The translations under genes and the position numbers were made by a program. From Candidatus Kapaibacterium sp. (GTDB lineage Bacteria > Bacteroidota > Ignavibacteria > Kapaibacteriales > UBA4661), in the NCBI GenBank assembly GCA_004292595.1, contig RDXM01000105.1, forward strand, positions 1 through 39,925: DNA of 39,925 nt. Direction: 5' to 3'. The notes under the pieces are model-generated. The model was not told the DNA's origin. It searched no databases and saw only the letters and a program-made list of their open reading frames with translations. Each line of letters begins with the position of its first letter. Positions within the stretch are counted from its first letter, which is position 1. Of this stretch, positions 1-7,983 are shown piece after piece.

Positions 1-121
1 GACGACATAATCAAGGCTATTCATGGCTTTGAAAGGATTTTTATCCCAAGAGTATTGATTATTCTATGCAAAATAGTCAAAATACAATTAAATTGGTATA
101 AGATACTCTTGTCTGTGCCTT
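1..121. other. Left edge, no confident gene; possible end of a small inverted-repeat element
   Basis: No convincing gene is visible. One frame is open from the window edge to 129 but the peptide is not recognisable. Bases 88-99 (ttaaattggtat) are the exact reverse complement of the end of the 90-bp inverted-repeat element at 12900-12989, so this stretch may hold the end of a related element. The similarity beyond those 12 bases is weak. Confidence 0.3.
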
Positions 122-481
122 TTGTTTGAGAAGCGCATCAATGATGCAGCAGTGAAGAAATCGAATGTCAAACTCGTTCAATCCAGTACAACATTGCTCA
201 GTTTCAAACTTTCGCTTGGCAAAACTGCCCGCGCTGGCGTAGATTTGTACACAAATGAAGCCATCGTTGCTATTGAAGTTCTCGACTCTGCTATCGTTTC
301 TGATGAATTACATGAAAGCGGATGTTCTGAGAAAATATTTGTAATCCCTTTTTCATGCTTTTCATTACCCATTACCAATTATGATAACCCTCACACTCCC
401 CGATGGCTCGAAACGCGAGTACACAAGCGGCTCCACAGGCTTGCAAGTAGCTGTTTGGATTTTTCCGCCAAAGGACGGTGA
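122..481 (+). pseudogene. Fragment of an HsdS-like target-recognition domain, cut at the thrS repeat
   Basis: The frame from a TTG at 122 encodes 119 residues. Residues about 8-55 (AVKKSNVKLV, then LLSFKLSLGK and DLYTNEAIVAI) look like the end of a target-recognition half-domain of type I specificity subunits (HsdS) or the related domain fused to N6-adenine methylases. A complete HsdS is about 400 residues with two such domains, so this is a remnant without an N-terminus. From about residue 89 the frame reads out of phase through the 65-bp copy of the thrS 5' end (387-451), so the last 30 residues are junk made by the junction. The frame closes in a GTGA overlap with the nuclease ORF. The family call rests on motif resemblance; the truncation is visible directly. 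Confidence 0.55.
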
Positions 482-500
482 TTGTAATGGCTTGGTTTGA
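381..500 (+). pseudogene. thrS 5'-end remnant (first copy)
   Basis: An ATG at 381 opens a 39-residue frame whose first 24 residues ([10 protein letters not shown] and onward) match the start of intact ThrRS at 2819 apart from the second and third residues. After 451 identity stops at once and the frame runs into the nuclease gene, ending at 500. This is the decapitated or duplicated start of thrS, not a functional gene. The retained ATG and reading phase suggest this was once a true thrS start, with the R-M cassette placed behind it. Confidence 0.75.
387..451 (+). repeat. 65-bp direct repeat, left copy (thrS codons 4-24)
   Basis: This is identical base for base to 2828-2892 (offset 2441). 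Similarity ends abruptly at 452/2893. At the left it decays at 386/2827, although the preceding ATG is present in both copies with a small indel between. The two copies bracket the nuclease-methyltransferase pair exactly. Confidence 0.95.
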
Positions 501-1662
501 AAACATAGAAAACTTGGGATATGAATTAGCATCATTCCCAGAGTTTACAGCAATAACGAATTTGCTTGTACCGCAAGCAATAGACGAGGCTCGTGAATTG
601 AAGATTTCCACTGGCATTGTTTTCGCCGCGATATACGATTTACTTGTGTCGGCGGCATATTACCAAGAATCTATCGCCAATGTTGGTTGGATGTATTGTG
701 CAAAAGCCTCGCCTGACGCTCCATTGCTCACGTTTCCGTTTGTGAATGCTTGCCCCGTCTGCACAATAGCAAACGGTGAAATTGTGAAATGTACGGGCAA
801 CAAGCCGGAATCAGGGAAAATTGGTAAAATTACTTCTGAAACGCTTCTCCGCTTATTGGCAGAGATTTTTCAGCAACATGGTCAAAATCTTGTCATCAAA
901 ACAGGTCAAGAGCCGATAGATTTCGTCATAGCAGATACCGAAAGAAACGCATATTTGCTAGGCGAAATCAAGGCTGCGCCACTTGTTGTGTTGCCGCTTG
1001 CCGCAGATAGCGAGGTTTGGCAAGAATCCAAGCCGCAAGGCATTGTCCCAGTACAGCACAAAGACAAAGCAGCCGTTAATTCCTTAGCAACCACGCCACT
1101 TTCCATGCTTATACCAGTGCTGGGCAGCGAAAAATGTTCATATCGACGAGTATCATTAGGCACAAAGTCTGATAAAAACTGGGCTTTTGAAGGTTTAGCC
1201 AAAGTGCTGCGACACGACACAACAGTATTCCGCGATTACCTGCTTTTTTGGAATAATGCTGTGAAAGTGTACGAAACGAAAGACCGCACAAATCCTCTCT
1301 ATTGGCTTACCAATGGCTGCGGCAGCAAAGGCTCTATCAACGTTTCCGATAGCAAAACCAGCGTTGGAATGGACAGAACCGATGATATAAAAAAGGGCAT
1401 TTATCAGCTTTTGAAAATTGGCGCGGAATCTCGAAAAAATGACTTGCCGTCTTCGCTCGCTATCGCTCTCATCTCCAATATCCACGCCATTCGCCACTAC
1501 GACGACTATTTTCAGCCCGTTGAGGATGTCGTCTGGGGCTATGATTCGATGCGCGAGAAAGGCTTGTTTCATTTGTACGACGGCTTGTTTTCGTTTACGC
1601 GCAAGAGCATCAAAACTCATTGGTTATCAACAATTTTTGCTTTTACCGATGACCATTCATAA
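478..1662 (+). CDS. Type II restriction endonuclease (PD-(D/E)xK fold), partner of the permuted methyltransferase
   Basis: A protein of 394 residues from GTG 478, or 391 from ATG 487; the ATG is the more natural start. The catalytic core is visible as PID148 followed by GE163-I-K165, the D-x14-ExK spacing of PD-(D/E)xK nucleases. A Cys pair (CPVC, 92-95) with another Cys at 105 could hold a structural metal. I do not recognise the named restriction family or its target site. It ends 14 bp inside the methyltransferase gene (start 1649), the tight coupling expected of an R-M pair, and the pair sits between the two copies of the thrS 5' end. The nuclease call is an inference from the catalytic motif plus the adjacent cognate-type methylase. 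Confidence 0.75.
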   Translation: MIVMAWFENIENLGYELASFPEFTAITNLLVPQAIDEARELKISTGIVFAAIYDLLVSAAYYQESIANVGWMYCAKASPDAPLLTFPFVNACPVCTIANGEIVKCTGNKPESGKIGKITSETLLRLLAEIFQQHGQNLVIKTGQEPIDFVIADTERNAYLLGEIKAAPLVVLPLAADSEVWQESKPQGIVPVQHKDKAAVNSLATTPLSMLIPVLGSEKCSYRRVSLGTKSDKNWAFEGLAKVLRHDTTVFRDYLLFWNNAVKVYETKDRTNPLYWLTNGCGSKGSINVSDSKTSVGMDRTDDIKKGIYQLLKIGAESRKNDLPSSLAIALISNIHAIRHYDDYFQPVEDVVWGYDSMREKGLFHLYDGLFSFTRKSIKTHWLSTIFAFTDDHS

Positions 1663-2794
1663 CCACATCGCCCGCAGCGTTGGCGCAGAAGTGCAGCAAC
1701 GTATTGACGCGCTTAAAGTCGGGCAGAAAATGCAGGATTTACCCGAAGAACTCTGGCATCCGAGTTTTCGCTACTACGTCAAAGAAGACCCGAATCGCAA
1801 GGGTGGACCGAATCTCCGCATGATTCGCCTCGACCCCGAAAAGCCATCGCTGACCGTTACGGGCTATATTTTCAATAAGTTTGTGCATCCCGTTGAAGAC
1901 CGTTTTATCACTGTCCGCGAAGCCGCACGATTACAAGGATTTCCTGATGAAGTGCAGTTTTGCGGGACGCTCACAAGTTCGCAATTACAAGTTGGAAATG
2001 CTGTTCCGATTCCGCTTGCACAGGCGGTTTTAACGGCAGTAGCGGAAAAAGCACACACGCTGTCTCTGCGCAAAATTCGTGCGCTGAGTTTGTTTAGCGG
2101 CGCAGGCGGCTTCGATATTGGCGCGGAACAGGTAACAGTCGGGAAAACCCGCATTCATCCGCTTATGGCGGTAGAAAACTGGAACGATGCTTGCGAAACA
2201 TTGCGCAACTATGCGGCTTCGCGGATAAATGTTGCCGAGATGGACATTCGCACTATTGCTTCGCCGCTTGATTTTTGGCAAAAGCAAACAGGCTTGGGTA
2301 CCGCTCCAAATCTTGTGTATGGCGGACCTCCTTGTCAAGCATTCAGTCAGGCGGGCAAACAAAAAGCTGATGATGATGAGCGTGGTATGCTTATCTTTGA
2401 GTTTGTGCGATTTATCCGCGATTTGCAGCCGGAATTTTTCGTTATGGAAAATGTTGCGAATCTCAAAGGCGTAGCTGGCGGTACGCTCTTGAAGCGTGTT
2501 GTAGCGATGTTCGAGGAATGTGGTTACAATCTCGACATGAACGTTTTGGACGCAACGCACTATGGCGCGGCACAACGCAGAAACAGGCTTTTTATCATTG
2601 GTTGTCGCCAAAGTCTCGGTAAAATCTTGCTTCCTGAACCGACGCATGGCGACGTGGAAGGTTCGCTCTTTCCACTCAAGCCTGTACAAACCGTCGGACA
2701 AGCATTTGAGCGGCTTCCAAGCGCATCGTTTAGCAATCAACCGACGGTGAGCAATCACAAATTTTATCAAAAAGAATATTCAGAATTACTCTAA
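1649..2794 (+). CDS. Circularly permuted DNA (cytosine-5-)-methyltransferase
   Basis: A 381-residue SAM-dependent cytosine-C5 methylase with its conserved motifs in permuted order. Motif IX (FITVREAARLQGFPD, 86-100) and motif X (QVGNAVPIPLAQAV, 114-127) come first. Motif I follows (ALSLFSGAGGFDIG, 145-158), then motif IV with the catalytic Cys229 (GGPPCQAFSQ), the ENV of motif VI (267-269) and motif VIII (QRRNRLFIIG, 309-318). The usual order is I to VIII, target domain, IX, X. The C-terminus stops at SNHKFYQ and the N-terminus begins with IHNHIARS, so the SNH/HNH junction marks where the normal protein was opened. The start ATG 1649 overlaps the nuclease stop by 14 bp; the longer upstream frame is a shadow of the nuclease gene. 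M.BssHII is a described permuted enzyme of this kind. Confidence 0.93.
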   Translation: MTIHNHIARSVGAEVQQRIDALKVGQKMQDLPEELWHPSFRYYVKEDPNRKGGPNLRMIRLDPEKPSLTVTGYIFNKFVHPVEDRFITVREAARLQGFPDEVQFCGTLTSSQLQVGNAVPIPLAQAVLTAVAEKAHTLSLRKIRALSLFSGAGGFDIGAEQVTVGKTRIHPLMAVENWNDACETLRNYAASRINVAEMDIRTIASPLDFWQKQTGLGTAPNLVYGGPPCQAFSQAGKQKADDDERGMLIFEFVRFIRDLQPEFFVMENVANLKGVAGGTLLKRVVAMFEECGYNLDMNVLDATHYGAAQRRNRLFIIGCRQSLGKILLPEPTHGDVEGSLFPLKPVQTVGQAFERLPSASFSNQPTVSNHKFYQKEYSELL

Positions 2795-2818
2795 ACGTAC
2801 TATTCACTTACTAAATTT

Positions 2819-4753
2819 ATGAACATCACCCTCACACTCCCCGATGGCTCGAAACGCGAGTACACAAGCGGCTCCACAGGCTTGCAAGTAGCAGAATCCA
2901 TTTCTCAAGGGCTTGCTCGCAATGCCGTTGGTATTTTTCTGGGCGACAGCCCCAGAGACCTCTCCACGCCTATCACGGAGGATGCCAGCGTACGCATCGT
3001 TACCTTTGACCAAGACGAAGGCAAGCAGATTTTCTGGCACTCCACCGCGCACCTTATGGCGGAAGCGTTGGAAGCACTCTATCCAGGTGTGAAATTCGGC
3101 ATCGGACCAGCGATTGAGCAAGGTTTTTACTACGATGTAGATTTGCCAGATGGCATTAAACTTTCCAGCGAAGATTTGCCAAAAATTGAGGCAAAAATGG
3201 CGGAACTCGTCAAGCGCGATGTGCCGTTTCAGCGCGAAGACGTTGCGTGGGACGATGCCGTGAAATACTTCCAAGAAAAAGGCGACCAGTACAAATTGGA
3301 GCTTTTGGAAGGCTTCAAAGGGCAGTCTATCACGCTCTACAAGCAAGGCGCATTCACGGATTTGTGCCGTGGGACGCACGTTCCTTCCACGGGTTTTCTG
3401 AAATTCCCTAAACTCCTCTCCATCGCTGGTGCGTATTGGCGTGGCGACTCAAACCGTCAGGTTTTAACGCGCATCTACGGCATTGCGTTTCCGAAAAAGC
3501 AGATGCTAGAAGATTTTATCAAAATGCGCGAAGAAGCGGAAAAACGCGACCACCGCAAACTCGGCAGAGAATTGGAATTGTTTATGATTACCCCAACCAT
3601 TGGCGGAGGGCTTCCCGTCTGGCTTCCGAATGGTACGCTTGTGCGGCGCACACTCGAAGCGTTCTTGCGCGATGAGCAGGTAAAACGCGGTTATCAAGAA
3701 GTAATCACGCCACACATCGGCAATTTGGAAATGTACAAAACATCGGGACATTACCCATATTACGCCGATTCGCAGTTTCCGCCGATAAAATTCACCGACG
3801 AAACAGGGCGCGAAGAAGAGTATTTGCTAAAACCGATGAACTGCCCGCACCATCATCAAGTCTATTCCTCAAAGCCGCGCTCGTACAGGGATTTGCCCGT
3901 GCGCTTGGCGGAATTTGGAACGGTGTATCGCTATGAACAATCGGGCGAATTAAATGGACTAAGCCGTGTGCGCGGCTTCACTCAAGACGATGCGCATATT
4001 TACTGCACCGACGACCAGTTGAAAGATGAAATCAAAAGCACGATTGAACTCACGCAGCACGTGTTCAAAACCTTCGGCATGGACGTAACCACGCGCCTTT
4101 CCTTCCGCGACGACAATGCCGACAAGTACGGCGGCGACATCGCGCTTTGGGAACGCGCACAGCAGGAAATCAAGGAAGTTGCCGACGAAATGCAGCTTGA
4201 ATACTTCATCGGCTTGGGCGAAGCGGCGTTTTACGGTCCGAAAATTGACTTCATCGTCCGCGATGCCATTGGTCGCAAGTGGCAGCTTGGCACTGTGCAG
4301 GTGGATTACGTCATGCCAGAACGCTTCCAGCTTGAATACACGGGCAACGACAACGCCAAACACCGCCCTGTGATTATCCACCGTGCGCCCTTTGGCTCAA
4401 TGGAGCGGTTTTTGAGCATTTTGATTGAGCATTATGCAGGCAATTTCCCATTCTGGCTCGCGCCCGTGCAGGTGAGTGTTCTGCCGATTACCGATGACCA
4501 AATTCCCTACGCGCAAGAATTGACCAAGCGTTTGACCGATTTAGGCTACCGCGCAAAACTCGACGACCGTGCGGAAAAAGTGAATCGGAAAATTGCGGAA
4601 TCAGAGCAGAAGAAAGTACCGTTCGCGCTGGTAATTGGCAAAAAAGAGGTGGAATCGGGGCAGGTGGCTGTGCGTGAGCATGGTGTTGGGGATAAGGGTG
4701 CGATGAGTGTGGATGCGGTGTTGGAGGTATTTGCAGGATTGAAAAATGCCTGA
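2819..4753 (+). CDS. thrS: Threonine--tRNA ligase (ThrRS)
   Basis: A 644-residue class II synthetase of normal length that charges tRNA-Thr in the cytoplasm. The order is a TGS domain (1-62), an N2 editing domain with HSTAH (74-78) and the LCRGTH motif near 185, then the catalytic core. The core has the zinc-ligand Cys342 in [25 protein letters not shown] and a C-terminal anticodon-binding domain ([14 protein letters not shown] onward). The ATG at 2819 gives the typical ThrRS N-terminus. Codons 4-24 are duplicated at 387-451. thrS often neighbours infC-rpmI-rplT; here R-M genes lie on both sides, and the next methyltransferase frame begins inside its last codons. Its promoter may now come from the inserted R-M cassette, because only 24 bp separate it from the upstream gene. 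Confidence 0.98.
   Translation: MNITLTLPDGSKREYTSGSTGLQVAESISQGLARNAVGIFLGDSPRDLSTPITEDASVRIVTFDQDEGKQIFWHSTAHLMAEALEALYPGVKFGIGPAIEQGFYYDVDLPDGIKLSSEDLPKIEAKMAELVKRDVPFQREDVAWDDAVKYFQEKGDQYKLELLEGFKGQSITLYKQGAFTDLCRGTHVPSTGFLKFPKLLSIAGAYWRGDSNRQVLTRIYGIAFPKKQMLEDFIKMREEAEKRDHRKLGRELELFMITPTIGGGLPVWLPNGTLVRRTLEAFLRDEQVKRGYQEVITPHIGNLEMYKTSGHYPYYADSQFPPIKFTDETGREEEYLLKPMNCPHHHQVYSSKPRSYRDLPVRLAEFGTVYRYEQSGELNGLSRVRGFTQDDAHIYCTDDQLKDEIKSTIELTQHVFKTFGMDVTTRLSFRDDNADKYGGDIALWERAQQEIKEVADEMQLEYFIGLGEAAFYGPKIDFIVRDAIGRKWQLGTVQVDYVMPERFQLEYTGNDNAKHRPVIIHRAPFGSMERFLSILIEHYAGNFPFWLAPVQVSVLPITDDQIPYAQELTKRLTDLGYRAKLDDRAEKVNRKIAESEQKKVPFALVIGKKEVESGQVAVREHGVGDKGAMSVDAVLEVFAGLKNA
2828..2892 (+). repeat. 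65-bp direct repeat, right copy (inside thrS)
   Basis: Partner of 387-451, with perfect identity over 65 bp. This copy is the functional one because it continues into the full ThrRS reading frame. Recombination between the two copies would remove 2441 bp, that is the nuclease-methyltransferase pair, and leave thrS intact. Confidence 0.95.
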
Positions 4754-5906
4754 GTTTAGCCATCATACCATCCAATCACTACCGTTTCAGATGAATCAAA
4801 ATATGCAACCACTTCAAGCTATATCGCTATTCTCAGGTGCTGGAGGTATAGATGTCGGTATTCAGCAAGCAGGATTCACCGTTCTTGCTTGTGTTGAATC
4901 CGACCACTATGCCTGCGAGACGCTACGAACCAATATCGCAAGAGAACATCATTCAACCGTAGTGTATGAGGAAGATATACGCTTACTCGACCCAAGCGAG
5001 ATGATGGAAAAACTTGGCATAGCAGAAGGTGAATTAGACCTGCTCTGTGGTGGTCCGCCATGTCAAGCGTTTTCTCAAATAGGTAAGCGTAAAAGTTTGG
5101 ACGATGAACGTGGCTTGTTACTATTTGAAATGGTACGCTTTGCAAAAGTATTAAAACCAAAAGCAATTATGATTGAACAGGTGAAAGGACTGCTGAATGC
5201 ACCAGATTCTAAGGGCAAAGTCGGTGGAGTCTTTGAATTGCTTGTTTCTGAATTAGAGGCTTTAGGGTATATTCCAAAGTGGAAAGTGGTGAATGCGGCT
5301 GAATATGGCGTTGCACAGATACGCCAACGGGTGTTTATTGTTGCAACATTAGGGCGAAATGGTTTCCAATTTCCCCCAGCAACACACGCCGCCGCAAGTA
5401 ACAACAGCGTCCTTTTTTCCTTGCCAGCCTTTGCTACGGTTGGTGATGTCTTGCAGGGAATCGGTACGCCTGAACGGAAAAACGGTCATGTTCCTCAGCA
5501 CAGCCATTTAGACGTAACACCCGATGGCGATAGATTCCGAATGAACGGCGTACCGGAAGGCTCACACCTCGCGGCACAACATCATTTGCCCGCAGAACAA
5601 CGCCGAAATCTGACCAAGAAAGACACGACCAAATTCAAGCGGCTTTCGCGGTACGAACCCTCAAACACGCTTCGTTGTGGTGAGATATTTTTTCATCCTT
5701 TAGAAAACCGCTACTTGACACCACGCGAGTATATGCGTATTCACGGCTACCCTGATGAATACCTCCTTTCAGGACCAATTCGTGGGCGCTCCGGGCGAGT
5801 GCGGCATCTCGACCAGCACCGACTTGTTGCGAATTCTGTCCCGCCACCGGTTGCAGCAGCACTGGCAAAAGAAATAGCATACACTCTGCGTTCTATCACC
5901 TCATAA
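4746..5906 (+). CDS. DNA (cytosine-5-)-methyltransferase, conventional motif order
   Basis: 386 residues from ATG 4746, which overlaps the thrS stop by 8 bp; ATG 4791 (MNQNMQPLQ) is an alternative start that puts motif I nearer the N-terminus. Motif I is AISLFSGAGGIDVG, motif IV GGPPCQAFSQ with the catalytic Cys, motif VIII QIRQRVFIV, motif IX YLTPREYMRIHGYPDEY and motif X ANSVPPPVAAALAKEI. Motif VI reads EQV instead of the usual ENV. The target-recognition segment lies around residues 220-310. It is followed after 11 bp by the NotI-like nuclease, so it is probably one of that enzyme's protecting methylases. Confidence 0.93.
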   Translation: MPEFSHHTIQSLPFQMNQNMQPLQAISLFSGAGGIDVGIQQAGFTVLACVESDHYACETLRTNIAREHHSTVVYEEDIRLLDPSEMMEKLGIAEGELDLLCGGPPCQAFSQIGKRKSLDDERGLLLFEMVRFAKVLKPKAIMIEQVKGLLNAPDSKGKVGGVFELLVSELEALGYIPKWKVVNAAEYGVAQIRQRVFIVATLGRNGFQFPPATHAAASNNSVLFSLPAFATVGDVLQGIGTPERKNGHVPQHSHLDVTPDGDRFRMNGVPEGSHLAAQHHLPAEQRRNLTKKDTTKFKRLSRYEPSNTLRCGEIFFHPLENRYLTPREYMRIHGYPDEYLLSGPIRGRSGRVRHLDQHRLVANSVPPPVAAALAKEIAYTLRSITS

Positions 5907-5917
5907 ACCATATAATC

Positions 5918-7018
5918 ATGCCCCAAATTTTTGAAATTTTCGGCTATCCAATTTCTCTCCATACTCCAGAGATAGAGCAGTCGCGCCGTCAGGCACGATG
6001 CCCATTTATGGGTGGCGAATGCGACGGTGGAGGCAATCGGTATTCTTCGCAGATAGAATTGAAGCACCACGCAGAGCTTCGGGAATATTTTGGTGAGTGT
6101 GAGGTTGTTGCTTCTGGAATATGCTCTATTCGCTTACTTGAAAATGATTCACCATGGGTTGTTTGTCCTCGCAGACTTCTTGTTTTGGGGCGTGAAAATG
6201 CAGTGGAACGAAATCATCAACAGAACTCTGAAGTGGCGATGCTGAAGTTGCTTGGTTACAAAAAGGGAACAAATCTTGGAATTTGGTCCGAGGTCAAACT
6301 CGAATACAAAGAAGTGATGAATGGCGTTGAAAAAACATTTGATTACACATTTGACTACCTTGTCATGCCGATAGGTTCAGTCGGTCAGGATAGTATTTGC
6401 GAGCAACTGCACGGGAAATGGTCGCTCCTGCGCCGAATATTGGAAAAGTCTGGATACACGATTGCGCGTAGAGATGGAATGGATTATGTCGAAAACTTTC
6501 CAATCGGTGTGCCAAGTATCATTGAAATTATGACCTCAAGTACGTCAGGCGGTAACAAGCGAAAACGCACCACAATAGCACAATCGTTTGAGGATGCAAT
6601 CTTTCAAAAGCCGCACGCCGCGCCGAGTATCAATAAACGTCAAGTTTGGGCAAGAATGGCAAGCCAACTCATTGTCAAATCAGAAGCCGCTCTGTCGTGG
6701 GGCGGTAAAACGCTATGGCTGATTCAGGACACGCTCGCAGACTACATCTCTGCCTCAACCGCATTGGATTTGAATAAATTTGTCGCTTCTCATACCGATG
6801 AAGTCAATATCCTCAGTTTTGCATATGCCAAGGAATCCTCGCCCAATGGCATTGTAGAATTGAAGACCGACAATCTCTTCGCGGGAAAAATCTCATCGGG
6901 CGGCATTGAGCCAAGTTTTCAGGATATTGTCAAATCTCCTGTATGTCCGCCGCTCTCTTCGCTATTATCTTTGCTTGTTTCAAAAGGTAAGCCAGTAAAT
7001 GTAGCTATTGCGCCATGA
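5918..7018 (+). CDS. NotI-like type II restriction endonuclease
   Basis: 366 residues. The N-terminus (IFEIFGYP, then CPF at 28, Cys35, GIC at 69 and VVCPRRLL at 83) matches the NotI/EagI family pattern, in which four cysteines hold a structural iron. IWSEVKLEY (122-130) and FDYTFDYLV (141-149) follow, and further on IEIMTSS, which I read as the position of the active-site ExQ in NotI with Met in place of Gln. NotI-family enzymes cut GC-rich palindromes. The gene lies between two C5 methyltransferases and its stop overlaps the start of the next gene (ATGA, 7015-7018). The target site cannot be read from the sequence. The family call is strong from the cysteine pattern; active-site details are from memory. 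Confidence 0.85.
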   Translation: MPQIFEIFGYPISLHTPEIEQSRRQARCPFMGGECDGGGNRYSSQIELKHHAELREYFGECEVVASGICSIRLLENDSPWVVCPRRLLVLGRENAVERNHQQNSEVAMLKLLGYKKGTNLGIWSEVKLEYKEVMNGVEKTFDYTFDYLVMPIGSVGQDSICEQLHGKWSLLRRILEKSGYTIARRDGMDYVENFPIGVPSIIEIMTSSTSGGNKRKRTTIAQSFEDAIFQKPHAAPSINKRQVWARMASQLIVKSEAALSWGGKTLWLIQDTLADYISASTALDLNKFVASHTDEVNILSFAYAKESSPNGIVELKTDNLFAGKISSGGIEPSFQDIVKSPVCPPLSSLLSLLVSKGKPVNVAIAP

Positions 7019-7983
7019 ACTTCATCATACTTCAAAAGAGAAAACCAAAGGTCATAGATTTATTCGCTGGCTGCGGCGGAATGTCGCTCGGCTTTGAAAA
7101 TGCAGGATATGAAATCGTTGCTGCCTTTGATAACTGGGATGCAGCTATCAATGTTTATCGTCAAAATTTCACGCACCCGATTTTCAAACAAGATTTAGCC
7201 ATAATCCAAGATTATACGACGTTTCAACACCTTCGCCCCGATGTTATTATTGGTGGTCCGCCTTGTCAAGATTTTTCCCATGCCGGAAAGCGGGATGAAA
7301 ACGGCGGTAGAGCCGATTTAACGATTTCTTTTGCAGAAATTGTTTGCGCCGTGCAGCCTCAATTTTTCGTTATGGAAAACGTTGAACGCGCTATTACCAC
7401 ACAGCGTTACAAAGCAGCAATGGCAATGTTCCATAAGGCTGGCTACGGGCTGACGCTACGAGTATTGGATGCGAGCTACTGCGGCGTTCCGCAAAAACGT
7501 AAACGCTCATTTTTAATTGGTGGGCTTGGCGAACGAGAGAGTTTTTTACAAGCATACTTGGATGCAGGATTATCACAGCAAGCAATGACTGTACGTCAAT
7601 ATTTTCAAGAGGAACTTGGTTTCTTACCTAATACAGAGTTTTATTACCGCCACCCGCGTAATTACTCGCGCCGCGCCGTGTACACTCTCGACGAACCCAG
7701 TGCGACGATTCGTGGCGTGAACCGTCCCATTCCGCCAAATTACGCCCAGCATTCGATTGATGCTGCATCTCTGAGCGAAGGTGTACGCCCACTGACCACG
7801 CATGAACGCGCTTGCATTCAGACATTTCCGCTCAATTTTCAATTTTCAGGAACAAAAAGCGATATGGAGCAAATGATTGGGAATGCAGTTCCTGTGCGGC
7901 TTGCGGAGTTTGTTGCTCATGCCCTGCAAATGTACAAAAACAATGTGCATTTATTAACGCAACAAACCGAACTATTTGCATGA
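7015..7983 (+). CDS. DNA (cytosine-5-)-methyltransferase, second of the NotI-like cluster
   Basis: 322 residues with all main motifs in normal order: I (VIDLFAGCGGMSLGF), IV (GGPPCQDFSHAGKR), VI (MENVERAI), VIII (PQKRKRSFLIG), IX (LTTHERACIQTFP) and X (MIGNAVPVRLAEFVAHAL). It belongs to a different subgroup from the 4746 methylase (LFAGCGG against LFSGAGG), so it is not a recent duplicate. It is coupled by 4-bp overlaps on both sides, to the nuclease at 7015 and to the amino-methyltransferase at 7980, so the block is probably translated as one operon. Confidence 0.95.
   Translation: MNFIILQKRKPKVIDLFAGCGGMSLGFENAGYEIVAAFDNWDAAINVYRQNFTHPIFKQDLAIIQDYTTFQHLRPDVIIGGPPCQDFSHAGKRDENGGRADLTISFAEIVCAVQPQFFVMENVERAITTQRYKAAMAMFHKAGYGLTLRVLDASYCGVPQKRKRSFLIGGLGERESFLQAYLDAGLSQQAMTVRQYFQEELGFLPNTEFYYRHPRNYSRRAVYTLDEPSATIRGVNRPIPPNYAQHSIDAASLSEGVRPLTTHERACIQTFPLNFQFSGTKSDMEQMIGNAVPVRLAEFVAHALQMYKNNVHLLTQQTELFA

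Noticed and set aside
2030-2770. 246-residue open frame on the minus strand
   Set aside because: It lies wholly inside the permuted methyltransferase gene, whose motifs are clear, and it has no recognisable domain.
7812-7979. N-terminal extension of the amino-methyltransferase
   Set aside because: The extension lies inside the preceding methylase gene in another frame; the ATG at 7980 in an ATGA overlap is the natural start.
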